64,000 nucleotides of DNA from NCBI RefSeq assembly GCF_021155775.2, contig NC_060233.1, positions 13,828,782 to 13,892,781 on the forward strand, given 5' to 3'. The position numbers were made by a program, and so were the translations under genes. This document shows positions 1-14,040 of this stretch, piece after piece. Below the pieces are notes generated by a model. The model ran no database searches, was not told the DNA's origin, and was given only the letters and a program-made list of their open reading frames with translations. How positions within the stretch are numbered: position 1 is the first letter of the stretch; every line of letters starts with the position of its first letter. The DNA is from Neodiprion pinetum (taxonomy: Eukaryota; Arthropoda; Insecta; Hymenoptera; Diprionidae).

Positions 1-153
1 CCGCGAGTTATCGACATCGTCTGAGGCGGTTCAATTAGTCGTTTCCAATTCCAATTCAAGTAATAAGGTGTTCGCACACGGTGGTTACGTACGGTAACTC
101 CGGGAAGTTCTATACGTCTAAACGTGAACAGAAGTTGACTCGAGTGTAAAGTG
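1..153 (+). other. possible non-coding first exon of a plus-strand gene
   Basis: The first 153 bases lack a long reading frame and end at a very good 5' splice site (GTG followed by gtaagtg at 154). The composition is less AT-rich than the following sequence. This would fit a 5' UTR exon, but I found no partner exon downstream in the window, so it may only be a chance donor. Confidence 0.18.
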
Positions 154-757
154 GTAAGTGCAGTTCATGAACTATAATACAAAGTTAGAGAGCCATACAT
201 AAATATCTATATACATATATATATATATATATAAAATATATATATAATATTGCATACACGCTTATCGAATATCGATAGTTACTTACCTTGAATTTATACC
301 ACCTTGTGTATATCTTCCTTAAAAAAGTTTGTTGCAGCAGTTACACTAAATCGACAGCGCGAATTATGTGCAAGTTTGTATCTTCCGTACGTCAGGTTGG
401 GAAAAAAGAAACAGAAAAGTGAAAAAATTAGTTGGTAAAAAAAGAAACTATATCAACTATAATCACTGAACGTCGAAACTTGATGTGAAATATACTTCAA
501 GGAATTCTATAGCAGGTTGTCTGTCACGCTTCTGATAAATCCTTCTTAAACGCGTCTTCTGTCACTTGGGATTTGAGTTCTGCACCGTTGAATGTACTAC
601 CGGCGTATGACGTTCTCGGGGCACCGACGGTGAGCTTTTATAGCCAGGTTGAATCTACGCTACACGCCGGTACGCACTACGGACTAAATATCCCCCTGAT
701 CAGAGTTGCCTGCAGGGTGGGGGTACCGTGGGGTTTGCTCTACTCCGCGTGCTCCAT

Positions 758-812
758 TCCACCCCCAACCCCAACCCCAGCCCCCCCCCCACCCACCCCC
801 GCCCCGACGTCG
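758..812 (-). other. G-quadruplex-capable C/G tract
   Basis: The plus strand is almost pure C with A separators. Read on the minus strand it gives more than four runs of three or more G separated by one or two bases, including one run of eleven G. This satisfies the usual intramolecular G-quadruplex pattern. No gene is attached to it here. Confidence 0.6.
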
Positions 813-891
813 CCCCTGACGATTGTTTTTTCTCCGTAGATTCCACCTTTTATGACGTGTTCTGGACATGTAAACGTTGTATACATATATC

Positions 892-915
892 TATATATAT
901 ATATATATATATATA
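892..915. repeat. (TA)n microsatellite
   Basis: Twelve uninterrupted TA units, seen directly. Similar shorter TA tracts occur near 213-233 and 16,730-16,760. Confidence 0.9.
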
Positions 916-3900
916 GGCATACGTATAGACATTATGGGTAAGCGATGACATCATTGGTTCACCCCGGTGTCGCCATCATCGTTTGCTAATTGTCCGCACC
1001 TGCATCAAGGTAGGTACTCGTTTGCACTCAATCTTTCCTCTACCTTAGAGTCGATGTCATTTTAGGTACTTGTTGCCCTCTTAGGAAAATCATGAAACAG
1101 ACGTTACTTGTCGCAAACCGGATATATTTATATGTATTTATATCTACCGAAGGGTGTGAGGAACAAGTAACGAGTACCGAATGTTGAATTTTACAATTTT
1201 AGCCTCCGCATTTAATTGAAATTAATTAACGAGGGCTAATTTGTCGACACTTTTTAGTCTCGCGGTAAATGTTTGAATGCACTCAAGGGGACGTATATAA
1301 CTTTGATTCTGTGATAAAATAATTTACGATTTTTTGGTATGACATTTTTATACTGCGGGGGACAGAAAAAATGCGACAATTCAGGAAAGAATAATACGCG
1401 GTACTTGGGAGAGAACCGTTCAACGATCGTTACCATAACCTCAACAACCTCAGATGATGGATATTTGCTGGCGGGGTGTCGATACATATATATATAATAA
1501 AACGAAAAAATGAAACAATAGAGACTGAATAATTTTTTTATCGACAACAGCAGATTCGTAGAAACGATGATATAATTTACCGTGAACGGATATACAGTGA
1601 TATTACAGTATAAGGGTACGCTACTGTAAAACACAAAACGTGAAATTGAATATAACGATGTTAAATTGTTAATTAATTACGCCACTTGTTATTGTAAAGG
1701 TAGACCAGTATAAATTTAAATAAATTTATCAGCCGAGTTGGATAGGTATATTCAGTACGATATGCATAACTCGTACATTATACTAGTTTAATAATTCGGT
1801 TGAAAACAATTAGAAAGGTTCGAGATTTAATAAAAATGAACACGAATGACGGCACATGTTCGAGTTTCAAATTAGTTGCATTTATCGGAGTGTTACAACG
1901 CACAACAGGCTGTCATTGTAAGCGACAGATGCGTGATGGGAGCGAGGAGAGTGAGTCGACAGTGTTGCTTATCATATCTTCGACGAGGTGGAATACAGTC
2001 GGAAATTTACACCGTCTAGTGTCTCTGTCATGCCTCGTCCAGCTTTGCGACGTTAAAATACCGAATGACCCAGAGCGGACCGTGACCACTTTTTCCACGA
2101 CGTGTATATACGAGTACAGTCGATGAGTTTCAATCTGACAAATTTTATTACCTGTCACAGTCGAACGACGATACAAGCGACAGTGCTCGATGTTTTTTGG
2201 TAAGGCAATACATTTACGTCCATTCTCTCCGCGTGATGTAATTTCGATCATCGAAAAGCTAAACGAGCAAATAATGAAACGCGTGATAAACGGATTTATT
2301 AGGTATTCGATGGAATGATAAAAACCAGCCCACAGGATAAAAGTAATTACTGAAATCGGAGGTGATAAAAAATTCAAAGTTTGAAAAGTTCCGAGTGATA
2401 ACTATGGAACAATATTGGATATCGCCTAGAGAAATTCGCGGATATTTGAAAAATCATTTTCATATTTCGATAATAATGATCATCGAGTTTTTGTCTTTGA
2501 AAAAGCTACAAAAATGAATGTCGAGGTTATGCTACCCAGGTCGCCAAGATGTCTGATGCATGTGAAGATACTATCGATCCTAAAAACATTCAGCTCTAAC
2601 AATTATACAAATGTTCACTGTATTGCAAGTGATGAAATGTTATCGTTACAATCACGCCCCATGAGAATCTCGCGTATTGCAAGGTTGGTAAGACGATCAA
2701 ATTACACGCACCAACGCAGTTGAAGAGAACCGGTTAAGGCTTGCTCAAATAATGATCTTGAAATACGACAAAAACCATAACCTCAAAAGCCTGACGATCC
2801 GTCATGGTGGACGTCGCCATGCCCCGACTTGGAGTGAGTCAAATTGTCCAATTAGGGAGGTCAGAATAAACTTTGCCGGGTGTACCACGGGTGTAGGTAC
2901 AAGTCTCGGCCTAATGCGCTCTTGTTTATACAATGGAGCAGAGGATTTCGCTGTTCCCTGATTATGAAGTGACAAATATGTTGGTAATACAGGACAAATA
3001 TTTGGATGATGGGTGTGAGAGGTTGAGGAAGAAAACGCGAACGAACGAACGAACGAATAGAGAACATCGTGAGAAGCTGACAGATGTCGGTATGTATACA
3101 CATACATATCGTATGAAGGCGAGGGGGTTAAGGTTAACAAAGATCAGCAGTCTATTGCGGTAGGCAGTGTCGAATTTCCCAACCTGATGAAATGATTATA
3201 CCTTTCCTCCGAGGTCTTTGATAGATAGATCCGCGCATGTTGCGCGTACAAACTGTCGTTCCACATTGGATGATTTGCTGTTAGTATTTTTTCATTATTC
3301 CGATTAAAACGCAAGATAATATTCTTACCATGTTAAAATACATGAAACCGGATCCACAAATTATTTTTAATTTGCGGTGAAGTACCTCTGGTAAATTCTC
3401 TCGGTTGTTTTCCTTGAAAGAGTCGACGCTTCGAGTGTGATGATAGATGAGAGAAGTGTGTACACTATCGTCCATAATTATCACCGGAATATTCGTATGT
3501 ATTCCATCGTGGCATTGGGGTTGAAAATAAAACATATTTATCATGTCTTTACTAAAGAAAAAGAGAGAGACATTGTTCAACGCGCACGGAAGCATTTCAA
3601 AGAATTTTGCGTCGAATATATAAGAATCTTGACGCGAAGACTTTTGTGTTGATCAAACGTTTTACGTAGGTCAGAAAATCATATGTGCTTGAGATTTCGA
3701 GGTGAATACGAAGCGAGCTAATCGCATTTTACAATTTTTTCCTCTCGAGTGTAAAGAAATCGTTCGAAGGTTTGGAATATGATAGTTTCTGCAATTGTGA
3801 TTGTGTATTGGGCTGAAAAAAAATCGTAAATTTGTACAAAAATACGGAAAACATAGAAACCTGATATCAGGAGTCTAACATCAGCTCAAAGCGAGTAAGA

Positions 3901-6900
3901 ATCTGTTGGAAGTATGTTCAGTGTTTTTATCAATTTTTGTAACTTTGTTGAGCAAACACACAAGCACAATTATTGTAACACTGTCATATCCCAAACTTTT
4001 AAATTATTTTATTACTCTGCAGGGGAGAGCATTGTAAAATACGATTTGCTCACTTCGTCGGCACTCTGATCTTCCCTTAAGAGTTTGCGACTCTACCTTA
4101 CGTCTCGCATTCAAACTCGTTAACATGCGTCAAAGAAAATTGATATTGCATGAAAACAAATCTGGAATACGGACGTGTCGGTTCTTGTAAATCGTGCTTC
4201 TCATGCCTTTCGCTCGAGAGGAGAAAAGAATTGCTACGTTTGAGATCAAATGAAACACTCGTCGCAGCTTTAAAGTTTTCCCTTCGAATTTCAAATGATG
4301 TGCCATCTAATATGGTGGAATAATACTGAAAAACTTTACGCTTTGACTGAGATGAAAATAAAGAGAAACGTTTTCAGCCATTCTTCAACAACAGTAAAAT
4401 TATGATGTTGCAATTGCCAAGATGAAAACACACAGACTGGATTCAACCAAGTTTCTCCAAGTTTTTCTGTGATTCTTCTCCAGATTGATATTGATAAGTT
4501 TTCAGAAAAGGAGAGAGGAAAATGGAAACAGCCCCCCAAACGCTTTTGAGTATCGTACACGTTCGGATTACCACCGTTATATCTTTTCACTCGACGGGTT
4601 GAAAGCTTTTGTTGATGGATTCAGTCGACGCGAAATTTAACAAGCCTTCTGATGCTGCCTTAACGAAGTTTCGTATGTTTTCTCGTGCCACGGTAGCCGA
4701 CCGGAAAGATGGGCGTAATTTTTTTTTTTCAAACGACAGTAACCGGCGCCGCTAAGTAGCTCTGATAATTCTGGACGGTAGTGTACCTCGTACCACCAGT
4801 TTTATGAATAACAAATATAACACGATTACGCTATCGTCATCACATCAGACTCGCATGAGTTTGATCTACCTGACTAACCGACATTCTGTCCATTTTTAGG
4901 GTACAACGTCAGAATTGAGCTAACCGAAATACGTGAATCACTCAGACATTTCGAGATTCTCATCGTTCTGATTAAGATAACTTTCATAACTTGCACGGAC
5001 CCTTGGACTGATTGTGACACATTCAAGGCCACCGGGGTAGTCTGCTACCGCTTGTTTAATTAACATGCGAACAAACGCCAACGGTGGCTTTGATTCCGTC
5101 AGAATCAATCTAACAGGTCTGTAAATGCGTTATTACATACGCATATATACCGTGCTGCGCAGAGGTTCTTGAAATATATTGCAGAATTGACGAAAATTCA
5201 CAAGCATTGGAATCGTTTCATCCCAAGAGCAAAAAAGCAGCTGCACTTAATCGAGGAAAATCACCGAACATATGGCGCTGTGCGATATCTGGACTCATGG
5301 GAAATTCAATCACGGTCAGTGTTGAATAGTTTGTCGTATATTGTCAATGTCACCGATTGACTACAGAATCTCGGAGTGATGCAGCTCGCTTATTTTTCTG
5401 TCGTCATTCCTCGATGTTACATCTCAATTCCAAGTTCTAGTATTTTGAGACGCGTCACCGCTGACGATGAGTCTATATTGATCATCCGCGTATTGCAGTT
5501 TATCTCTACTGCATATACGACATTTCTACACTAGTGCAGTCTGGTGTACGTGAGGTAAAATCGATGCGAAATCCGGAAGAAACTGCGTGCAGGCTGCAAC
5601 CTCGCGGGGTGAAATCGATAGGTCAATCGACGAGGGGGGCTAAACTTCCGCGCTGTGGCAATTGACTAGAAACGGTTTCGCGACGGTGAAATAAAGTCTC
5701 ATAGACAAATTTAAACACGCATGCTTATTTTGTCGGACAGGGATCTGTGATGTCAAAGCGGCGGTAAACTTACAACAATGAAGTGCGAATTGAAATTGGG
5801 GCGGATTTATGCGATATCTCGAGAATAATACAAACCCCGCGGCATAATCGTATAACAATGGTATTTTTTTTAACTCGAGGCTTCGCAATTCTACACCTGG
5901 CCACGGGTAGCATCTGTGGGGATTACAGATTGAACGAATTGTTTCAGATAAAAAATACGGCTACACCGCCACCGCCTTTTTAATACTTCTTTTCATAATT
6001 TTCCCGAGTTTTATTCCTTTTGTGTGTAGTAAATTGTAGAAGTGTATCAGTTTTATACTCCATCTGGTTTCAAATGTATCGCTACTCGATAGACAGTTAA
6101 AGTAAAAATAAAAGCGAAAACGTGATTGAAAACAAAAATTCTCTTCCTTCGTTGTTTAGATTTAGGGAAAATATAGCGAATACTTAGAATTATTTTAATA
6201 ATTTGGATAGTTCGAATTATTCAAATTATTAGGTTCAAATCTTAAATTCTCCATGTTCTTTTTCCCGTTTCGAAGGTACTTACAATTAGACAAATGAAAA
6301 ATGTCATTGTCAATATTCTATCTGACAGGGAGTTGAAATACTAAAAATTTTGAGATAAACGATAAATTCTTTCATACTTCAGAAATAAGATATCCTGTAA
6401 ATAAGAATCGGTTCTAAAAAACATAATCTTAAAATAATCGCATATTTGCAATTCCGAGCGAATAATTCTGATACTTTGTCACTTATTTGTAAAATAAGAA
6501 TAGATGTTTCGCGGTTTCGACCGAATGATTCGAAAAATTTTGGTATTATTCGCACACCCTTATTAAAATTCCTTTCAGTTTCGTTGATCCAAGAGATACT
6601 TGCACTATGCTCATGGAACAGCATGGATTATACGTATAATCGCTTTAACTCGATTACGAGTTGAGGACTTGATTATGGTGTAGGTACTAACTATCATTGG
6701 GCATACGTATATATCACATGGCTTATTGTGGCATTACCGATAGTTAGACGAAACGCCCTATCTAATTTCCGAATAAAATAATCGTTCGAAATAACACCGA
6801 CTATAACCGAACCGTTAATCGAAAATAATCAGCAATAGAGGAAGATGGGTGCTCGAGGTAGATGAGTCGACAGCTTGTGACCCGAAGTTAATTCGACCCA

Positions 6901-7939
6901 ACTGCCGATCGCAAGGTAAATAAATTATGCCGTGAATTTGCTCGACACCCCTTTGACCAAAGTAATTTGCACAACCTCCCTCTGACGCTGTTGTACGGAA
7001 CAAACCGTAGGCTACCTATCGCCACACGGATTCACCTACACCTCCTCTCTATGTCATCGCAATCACACGCTTACCGCGCCGTCTGTTATATGCAGAGATC
7101 GACCAATCGATAATTAGAAATCCGTAATTTGTTTACACGTTAATGACCCCATTGCCGTGTCTATTGACCATTCCGACCAAATGCTGGAGCTGCTCGCCAC
7201 GTAGCTTCAGAAATCCAGATTCGCTGGTTTCGTCATATAATAGTACGATTTTCTCATTGCATTATTGAGCAACAGCAATACAGGATCATACAATAATTAC
7301 TGCATCGTTGTTTTTTACCTTTGTTATGCCAAAAGTCAGCCGCGCCGAATTTAATCTCATCCAGCTGAAACGGAATGCAGTTCGCGAACCGTGCGTCCTT
7401 TGTTTGTTGGTAAACATACATGGACGTAACCATTGAATAGTGGAATATTGTTCGGCTTGATCACTCGCACATTTCCTAAACAATACAATCGATATCTGCC
7501 AACTGTAGACATTATATACGGTCACAAAAGCCGTCACGTGTTACGATTCCGGCAGAGCAAGTTGCACGATACAAACCTTTTCTGGTATAAAGTACACAAA
7601 GTCCTATGATGTGTTAGCTGTGCCATGTTAAAAGGATTATAGTCATCAAAGCTTTATATACATCGTCGGCATGAAAACGTCGCAGCTAATACAATTCTAC
7701 GTACAATGTCGAACACAGAGAATCAAAAAAACTTCCTTTTCCTACGCTACAATAATGCCAGAAAATTTAATCCTGTAATTGAATTACCACTAATCGTGGT
7801 CGTTGCAACAATTGATACATTTTATGCATGAAACAAAAAAATATTTGAAGGTTCTCGATCGGCCTTCCATTAGAATTCTGCAATCTGCTACACTTTAAGT
7901 CCCCGCTGCTTAAGCTTTGATAATGGTCAAAGTAAGTGA

Positions 7940-8304
7940 CGTTTTACTCGGTCAGTAAGTGCACTAAGTACTAATTGCAAGCATCCTCTTAAAGTGGCAC
8001 CGTCACGAAATCATTGGAAGTGGAATATGTCCGAATTCAAATGTATTAAGACTGATAATTATTTCGTTCCATTATGTCTAAAATTTTGGACCAAGTTACT
8101 CATCAAACAATGTAAAGAAAAAGTATTGAAATCTGATTTTAACCTAGGATCTATAATAATAGGAGAATTACCCTCGATAGACTCGGCGTTAAATGATCAA
8201 CATATTTATGAAAAATGGGTATTATGGAAAAAAAAATGCTTACATAGTGTGTTTAAGACCGATTCAAATTCTAAATTTTACAGAAAAACATCAAGACTTG
8301 TATG
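7940..8304 (+). CDS. orphan reading frame ending at a consensus donor (hypothetical exon)
   Basis: An open frame runs from an in-frame TGA near 7937 to a TAA at 8306-8308; the first ATG is at 8027. It encodes a Lys/Trp-rich stretch (for example YEKWVLWKKKC) that I do not recognise. The sequence TATG|gtaaga at 8304/8305 is a near-perfect 5' splice site, so this may be an exon that splices out two bases into a codon. The frame is unusually long and lacks the low-complexity look of neighbouring chance ORFs. No domain, signal peptide or partner exon was found. It could be a decayed transposon fragment or a lineage-specific gene. Confidence 0.22.
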
Positions 8305-8309
8305 GTAAG

Positions 8310-11300
8310 ATATTTGATTTAGTAGTTAAAAAGCGAGGTTGTATTGCATGATTCGTGCACGATTATCACGAAAATTAGCAAAGTTGCAAGGTGTTAAGAA
8401 CATGAATTGTTATTAAATCAGTTTTAGATAACTAATGATAAATTAGTAAGCATTAATTGCCTTTTTTTAATCGTTAAAGATATATTAATTCAACTACTAT
8501 CTGGCCCGTAATATTTACAGAATTCGCCCCATTGCGATGATGGAATTTAAGACGGGTATTATACAGTGAAGTCTCGATAATTCCGATCTCGATCTCGATT
8601 GCTTGACAGCACAGATTATTAAACTGACGGCCACATTTTGTTTTAAAATTGAGCGTAACGTTTTCAAGCGGAAGAAATATTTGCGATAGGTTCTGAAAGA
8701 CCTTGACCAATGCTTACAGGGTTTCCTATCCAACATGCTGATTATTTTATCAAATACAATCTCTGTATCTGACGATACGTCATGCCAGACCCAACTGCAG
8801 CCGGTGGCAAGAAAACTTTGGCTGTAAATGGTTATACTCGTAACTTCGGATATAAACCTCCTGGAAGGGAGAATTTATTTTCACGATAATTACTCTGGTG
8901 CAATGAATGAATGAAACGAGCCACCCACCAGAGGACCGCAATGTACTATAAAACTTATAACCAGAGGAATCGACGCGTGCAATAATTAGCTCCGCGCCGA
9001 GCAATTATGTCTTAATTTGAGTATGCATGGAGTAAATAATGTTTTAGTCGGCAATCAGTGATTAAGGGAGCGAACTCGTTTGCTCTTGAAAACCCGAATA
9101 ATTTACCATTATTTCTAGCTGACGAACGAATCAGTGATCCTGCTCGCTGATCTAGAATCGTATGAACTGGATGCGGGCATCATATGCGTGGGGATTGGAT
9201 TACCTAATTAATATGATGAAATTCGAAAATCAACGCAGATTATTCTTTGCTGCATGTATTTTTTCAAACTTTGTCTCACTAAGCACCATAACGACGAAGA
9301 AACTTTCAGTGGGTAGTCTGAAAAGGGAGAAAGGAGAGAGGAGGTGTCAGCGATAAGACGTTTCGATTAATCTCCTCCCTAGAAGACCAGACATTCTGAT
9401 CCGGATGAAAAGTACGAGACAAATTCTCTAATCTCACGATTAACAAAAAAAAAAAAAATCTCTTCGTCTTTTTCGTCACTGTAAGACATTCACTGCTACG
9501 AACGCAAGATGGAATCGACGAAAAGTATCTCAATCAAGTCAAGAGGTTGAATCCAGACGCTAAAATTATTTTCATTTGACTACAAGGGAATCAATTTCCG
9601 AAAATAGAAGAAGGAGGAAAAAATCTACAGTTACTAAAAAATTTGAATTGTGACTACACCATGTATTATCAGCGTATTGCATGACATTCGCTCGCATTGT
9701 TGAATCGCATGTATTGCATGAAGGATCGGATTAAATCAAGTTCACTTTCACCAGTGAGTCGTATGCACACTCGGAAGATATGACACCAGCTACATCCAAC
9801 TATCGCACAAATCAATCCGAAGTTCTAAACATGGTTTTAAGCACCACCGAAATGTCTCCGATGTCTATATATTGATTTCGAATAAAGGGCAATATCGTAA
9901 AGGAAAATTATTAATATAATAATTACGAAAACGAGTCAGGTGCCTCTCGGGAGTACGATATTTACCGAACCGTGCACAGATTGACTTGAAATTTCAACGG
10001 CGGTTTCATATGCCACCGAAATCACGACCCTTGTCGACCTCCGGCAACATCTTATACATTTGAAACACAGAATATTTTTGACTGAAATTTTGTTGCCCTT
10101 CAAGTAATTCCGGATTCGTTGAACCGTCAAGAAATGACGATAGTTTTTCGTCATTTACAACGTTACACGGTATTAAAACAACAAATACACGAAATTATAA
10201 AAGCGAAAGTACTAGTCTAAAATTACTGAATGACTAAATGAATAAAGATTTGATTGAACGCACTTCAATCGTTTATTGTTCTTTGTTCTCAGTTTGTTCT
10301 AATTCATGTTTTGTTGAGTCAAGAGTTCAATGGTTGAAGCAGGTAATGAAATTTGTTACACTAATATTTTGCAATGACTGAACATAAGAGTCATCCAAAC
10401 ACACAAAATTTATTCTTCGAATGATATCATTCATAATTCGGTTGACACAAAATTTGGTAGGATTTATTCGATATTTTTGGGTAAGACCCACAAACTTATG
10501 ACTGTTATGTAAAAGTATAAAGGAATACGTATCGATAGTTTCTGTTTAATTACCGTCAAATTGGTATTATGCTCTCTTCGTTTGAAACAGGTCTGATGAT
10601 CAAATATTAAGTTGTCCGTACCTGCCTTCTTAGCCAACTACCCGGTTTTATCACCATCTCTGAAGCTATTTCTTTAGCGAGAGAGTTCACCGCCTAGTGG
10701 CCGTTTATAGTACTAGTATACTGAGGTTTACGGTGAATATATCCTCTACTTGTTTCAAAGCATGTGGTGTTTCTTTTACCGTTTTGTTGCCTAGATTCAT
10801 GCAGTTATTTTATTTGAAGTACCTAATTGTTTCTGTCAACGAACATGCGACTTGGAGAAACAATACATGAACTTTGAATGAAATGATATTTAGGTAACTC
10901 AATTTTCGAAACATATCAAAAGGTTCACTCGAATCAATACCTCACTCGATCGCGACAAGAAAGGCTTTTGTTGAATCAAGGAGTTCGCTTGACTAAATCA
11001 TTTTGACAAACTATCTAGATCGAAGTTGTTCAATTCAAGTCATCGTATTTAGAACATTTAAATGATATTAGAGTGAAGCGAATGGGCTCCAACAAAATCT
11101 ATTTTCTTGGTTCAAGATTTCCTTTCCCTCCGTGTACGCTTGATGATTTCCAAACATCTGCAAAATCGGGGTTTCGCATAATGATAATAACGACAGCAGT
11201 GGAATGACCCCATCGCTATCTTAACGAGGTACATTTATATACAAATTCTGGAGTTGCGAACGTTAAATTTTAGTATACGCCTAAGCATGAAATCGGAACT

Positions 11301-13500
11301 ATAATTACATGTTGCAATGATCATTCAGCTAAACTGAATGGTCAGGAAAAGCAGATATACAGATTTCAAGAGACTAGCCCGTATATCAAATAAACGCAAA
11401 GGATTTGCATTGCGTAAACAAGAAGTATTTAACGTGTGTGTGTTGTTATTATTATTATTTTTTACACCGGCTTCGTGTTACGCCAAATCCCTCTATCTCT
11501 GCTTCTCATACATTTTGTGGTTTTTACTGCTCACGAACACAAGCGAGTCGTATAAGGGCTCCAAGAAAAAAGTAACCCTCGAGATTTATTACGATGTGGG
11601 TAGTTTTCTAGAGGGTTAAAAGCTGCAGGATAAAATGGTGAGAAAATGGCGACAGCTGTCAGCAGCCAGATACCAACCAGGATAAAAGTTCTACAAATCG
11701 ATAAATTCTCACCTTCGTTGCTGTAGTGAAATTTTATGACCAATTTTATCCAATTAATGAATGGCGATTTGAATAATTGATTGGATCTAAAGAATGGGTA
11801 TGGCGCAAGCGACTCTCAGGCACTGCAGCTTCGCTAGTTGAAAGTCCCGTTGTCACGGTGACAACATGAAGAAAAAAATTCATTAAAGCGATTAAGAAAA
11901 CTGAATGTATTTCATATAACGTTGAACGTATTAATTCCTATACCAGACACCATTTTATTCGTGGAATTATCCTCGATCATAGATATATAAGAAAAACACT
12001 TTCAACTGTTTGTAGATTGAATTTGTTGTTTCAGAATTATACAGCCTGTTGGCACACATTCAAAATTTCCTACGTCTGAACGGACAAATAAGGAACTAAA
12101 TGATAAGAATTAAAATAATATGCCATAATCCTAGCGTTGTGTTCCCGTGAAGATACATTTAAAATGCATGGTTGGCGGTTGATTCTTCGGTATTATAATT
12201 TTCTATCATCTGCACATCTCCTCGGCCCGGTATATTAAGCTCTAGAATGAATTTCAAGTGTGCAGAGAAACGTCCAACTAAATCCTTCTTCAAATGCTAA
12301 TTAAAAGACAAATCGACAGGACTTGACAACCTGCTTTGCATAAGCGAAAATTTTACATTCAAGATTCCTCTGCGAAGATTCATTCGGCTTTAGCATAATC
12401 ACGAATTAAAGTTCTTCTCTATCACACGTTCCGTCGTATCTCGGTCTGATTTGAGTATTCTTGAACATATCAGCGTGAAACTTCTGCAGTATCCGGCTAG
12501 TATTTCCTGCGACGATGGGTGGAGAAATATGACTGAAAAGGATACGATAACTTATTACAAGCGATTCACGGATGATTTTAATTACAAGCTCGGCAACGAG
12601 GCGAGTCCTTCGGTCGACATACACTCGTTAATTGTGCAACATACTTTTTAATTGACTGATCACAGAGACGGGATGTTCGCTTTGACAAAGAAGTAAAGAA
12701 AGAAACGAGGCTATTTTTTTACTCGCCTAGTGATCCAGATTTCCCCTGATTTTGTTAACGACATCGTATGTCGTCGTTTTGTTTATATTTATATCAATAC
12801 TCATACCATATATTGCACATGATATGTTTCACTGTTAATATTCGAGCATCAATTTTGCCCGAATGCAACGTAAGTCAGTTTTTTCTTTTTCCGTCATTTT
12901 CAAAAAGTGCCAAACTTTGTGACTTGGGAAACTTGCGCCCTTTTTCCTGATATTGAGTACAACGCTGAGCCGGAATATCACGGACCAGACAATGATTTCC
13001 AGACATTGACCAAAGACGCGTCGTTTAATCAGATTACGGCGTAATCAAATTACCAAACTATTCGCCGTGAATCTTGAGTGAAACGGTTGACGGGCCCATC
13101 GAGAACTGAACTGCAAAAGGTTAACGGAGCGCATATATAAATACCTATACCTTCATTGAACTCGGATGGATGGTTTCGACGGGCTATTTTCGCATTCAAG
13201 ACAATAACATCTTTTTATGCCTGCTATCGTAGTCTTGATACATTACCGGGAGAACACCTATAATTCACACGCTAAAAAAAATTATCCCAGATAATCAATT
13301 TTTACGCAGAATGTATCGCAGAAATACTGTCACCTTTATTTTGCAGTAAACCGACGATACTTACTTGTAAAATGTCTCGTAACATCGTTGCATCAAAGCA
13401 ACTCGAATGGAGAATATCTCGAGCAAGATAAACTTACACCTTGTCGAATGGGTACTCGGAAAGAAAATTAAATATTTTTCTAACTAAATCGTTATTATTG
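8310..13500. other. gene-free stretch containing one dispersed-repeat copy
   Basis: Apart from the repeat copy at about 10,225-11,140, I see no coding signal. A minus-strand frame at 13,508-13,774 starts with ATG ATG but resembles nothing I know. Near 8,570 there is a sequence beginning CAGTGAAGTCTCGATAA, which looks like one end of a pogo/Tigger-type element, but no matching second end was seen. Confidence 0.4.
10225..11140 (+). repeat. interspersed repeat, copy A
   Basis: This segment matches about 36,045-37,075 in the same orientation over nearly its whole length. Shared landmarks in the same order include tttgattgaacgcac, ggtctgatgat, tctgaagctatttctttagc, cactcgatcgcgacaag and aacaaaatctattttc. 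The copies differ by point changes and small indels. No intact coding frame is shared, and stop codons interrupt copy A where copy B is open. I see no clear terminal inverted repeats or target duplication, so the class is unknown; it is probably a non-autonomous transposon. Confidence 0.75.
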
Positions 13501-13724
13501 CTCAAGTTTAAGCAAATTTGATGTTTTTATATTCACTACGGAATTGGCTTGCAAAGACTGCTAACTTCATTTGCAAAACGCTCACGTTCGAACTGAAGAA
13601 AGTACGAACATTGCCTAAATAATACATCACGATTAAGCCTCGCTCAAACATCGCGGCATGAGCAATTAATGGCGACTTCGCCACGGATACGAGTTCAAGG
13701 CGCCATTTCCTTTTTCTTGCCTTC

Positions 13725-14040
13725 TGCGCAGGCACTCCGATACTGAGTGTGATTGGAAAACTGGCGTCCATCATAATGGCCCAACTCTCGCTATTTTTAA
13801 TATATGCAGATATAACATAGCAGCAGGAATTTGCATAATGGTGACACGTCTGTGTTTTGAATAAAAAAGGACAATTTCAACCAGTTTTCTTGACAAACGA
13901 TTTGAATCTGTAACGGAAATCGAATGCTTCGGCGATGTAGCGGTGTGAAGTTGCCACAAAGATGGCGTCGCGTCACTCACACCGAGTCAAGTTGCGCGCT
14001 CTAACCAAACGCACGTGCCCGTGCGTCTCAGAGTCACAAG
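13725..14040 (+). promoter_or_regulatory. likely DTWD1 promoter region
   Basis: The 300 bases before the DTWD1 start codon are richer in GC than their surroundings and lack a TATA box, as in a housekeeping promoter. They contain a TGCGCAGGCA element (about 13,726; resembles an NRF-1 site) and a palindromic CACGTG E-box (about 14,012) just before a mirrored GCCCGTGCGT. Site assignments rest on motif recognition only. Confidence 0.4.

Larger units (their letters stand above)
154..7935. other. gene-free AT-rich stretch
   Basis: No reading frame here looks coding: the longest (about 1254-1634 and 1913-2377 on the minus strand) have random-looking composition and no splice or start context. The stretch contains TA microsatellites (about 210-235 and 892-915), a C-rich tract near 758-812 and a short GAAC tetramer run near 3040. 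It could be intergenic or a long first intron of whatever starts at the left edge. Confidence 0.45.

Noticed and set aside
1913..2377. 154-codon minus-strand frame.
   Set aside because: Random-looking composition, no domain, no start or splice context, and no support on either side.
8565..8610. CAGTGAAGTCTCGATAA sequence looking like one end of a pogo/Tigger element.
   Set aside because: No inverted partner with a TA border was found within several kilobases, so no element can be delimited.
13508..13980. Two minus-strand frames divergent from DTWD1.
   Set aside because: They lie in the promoter-like region and resemble no known protein. One starts only with GTG. Not supported as genes.
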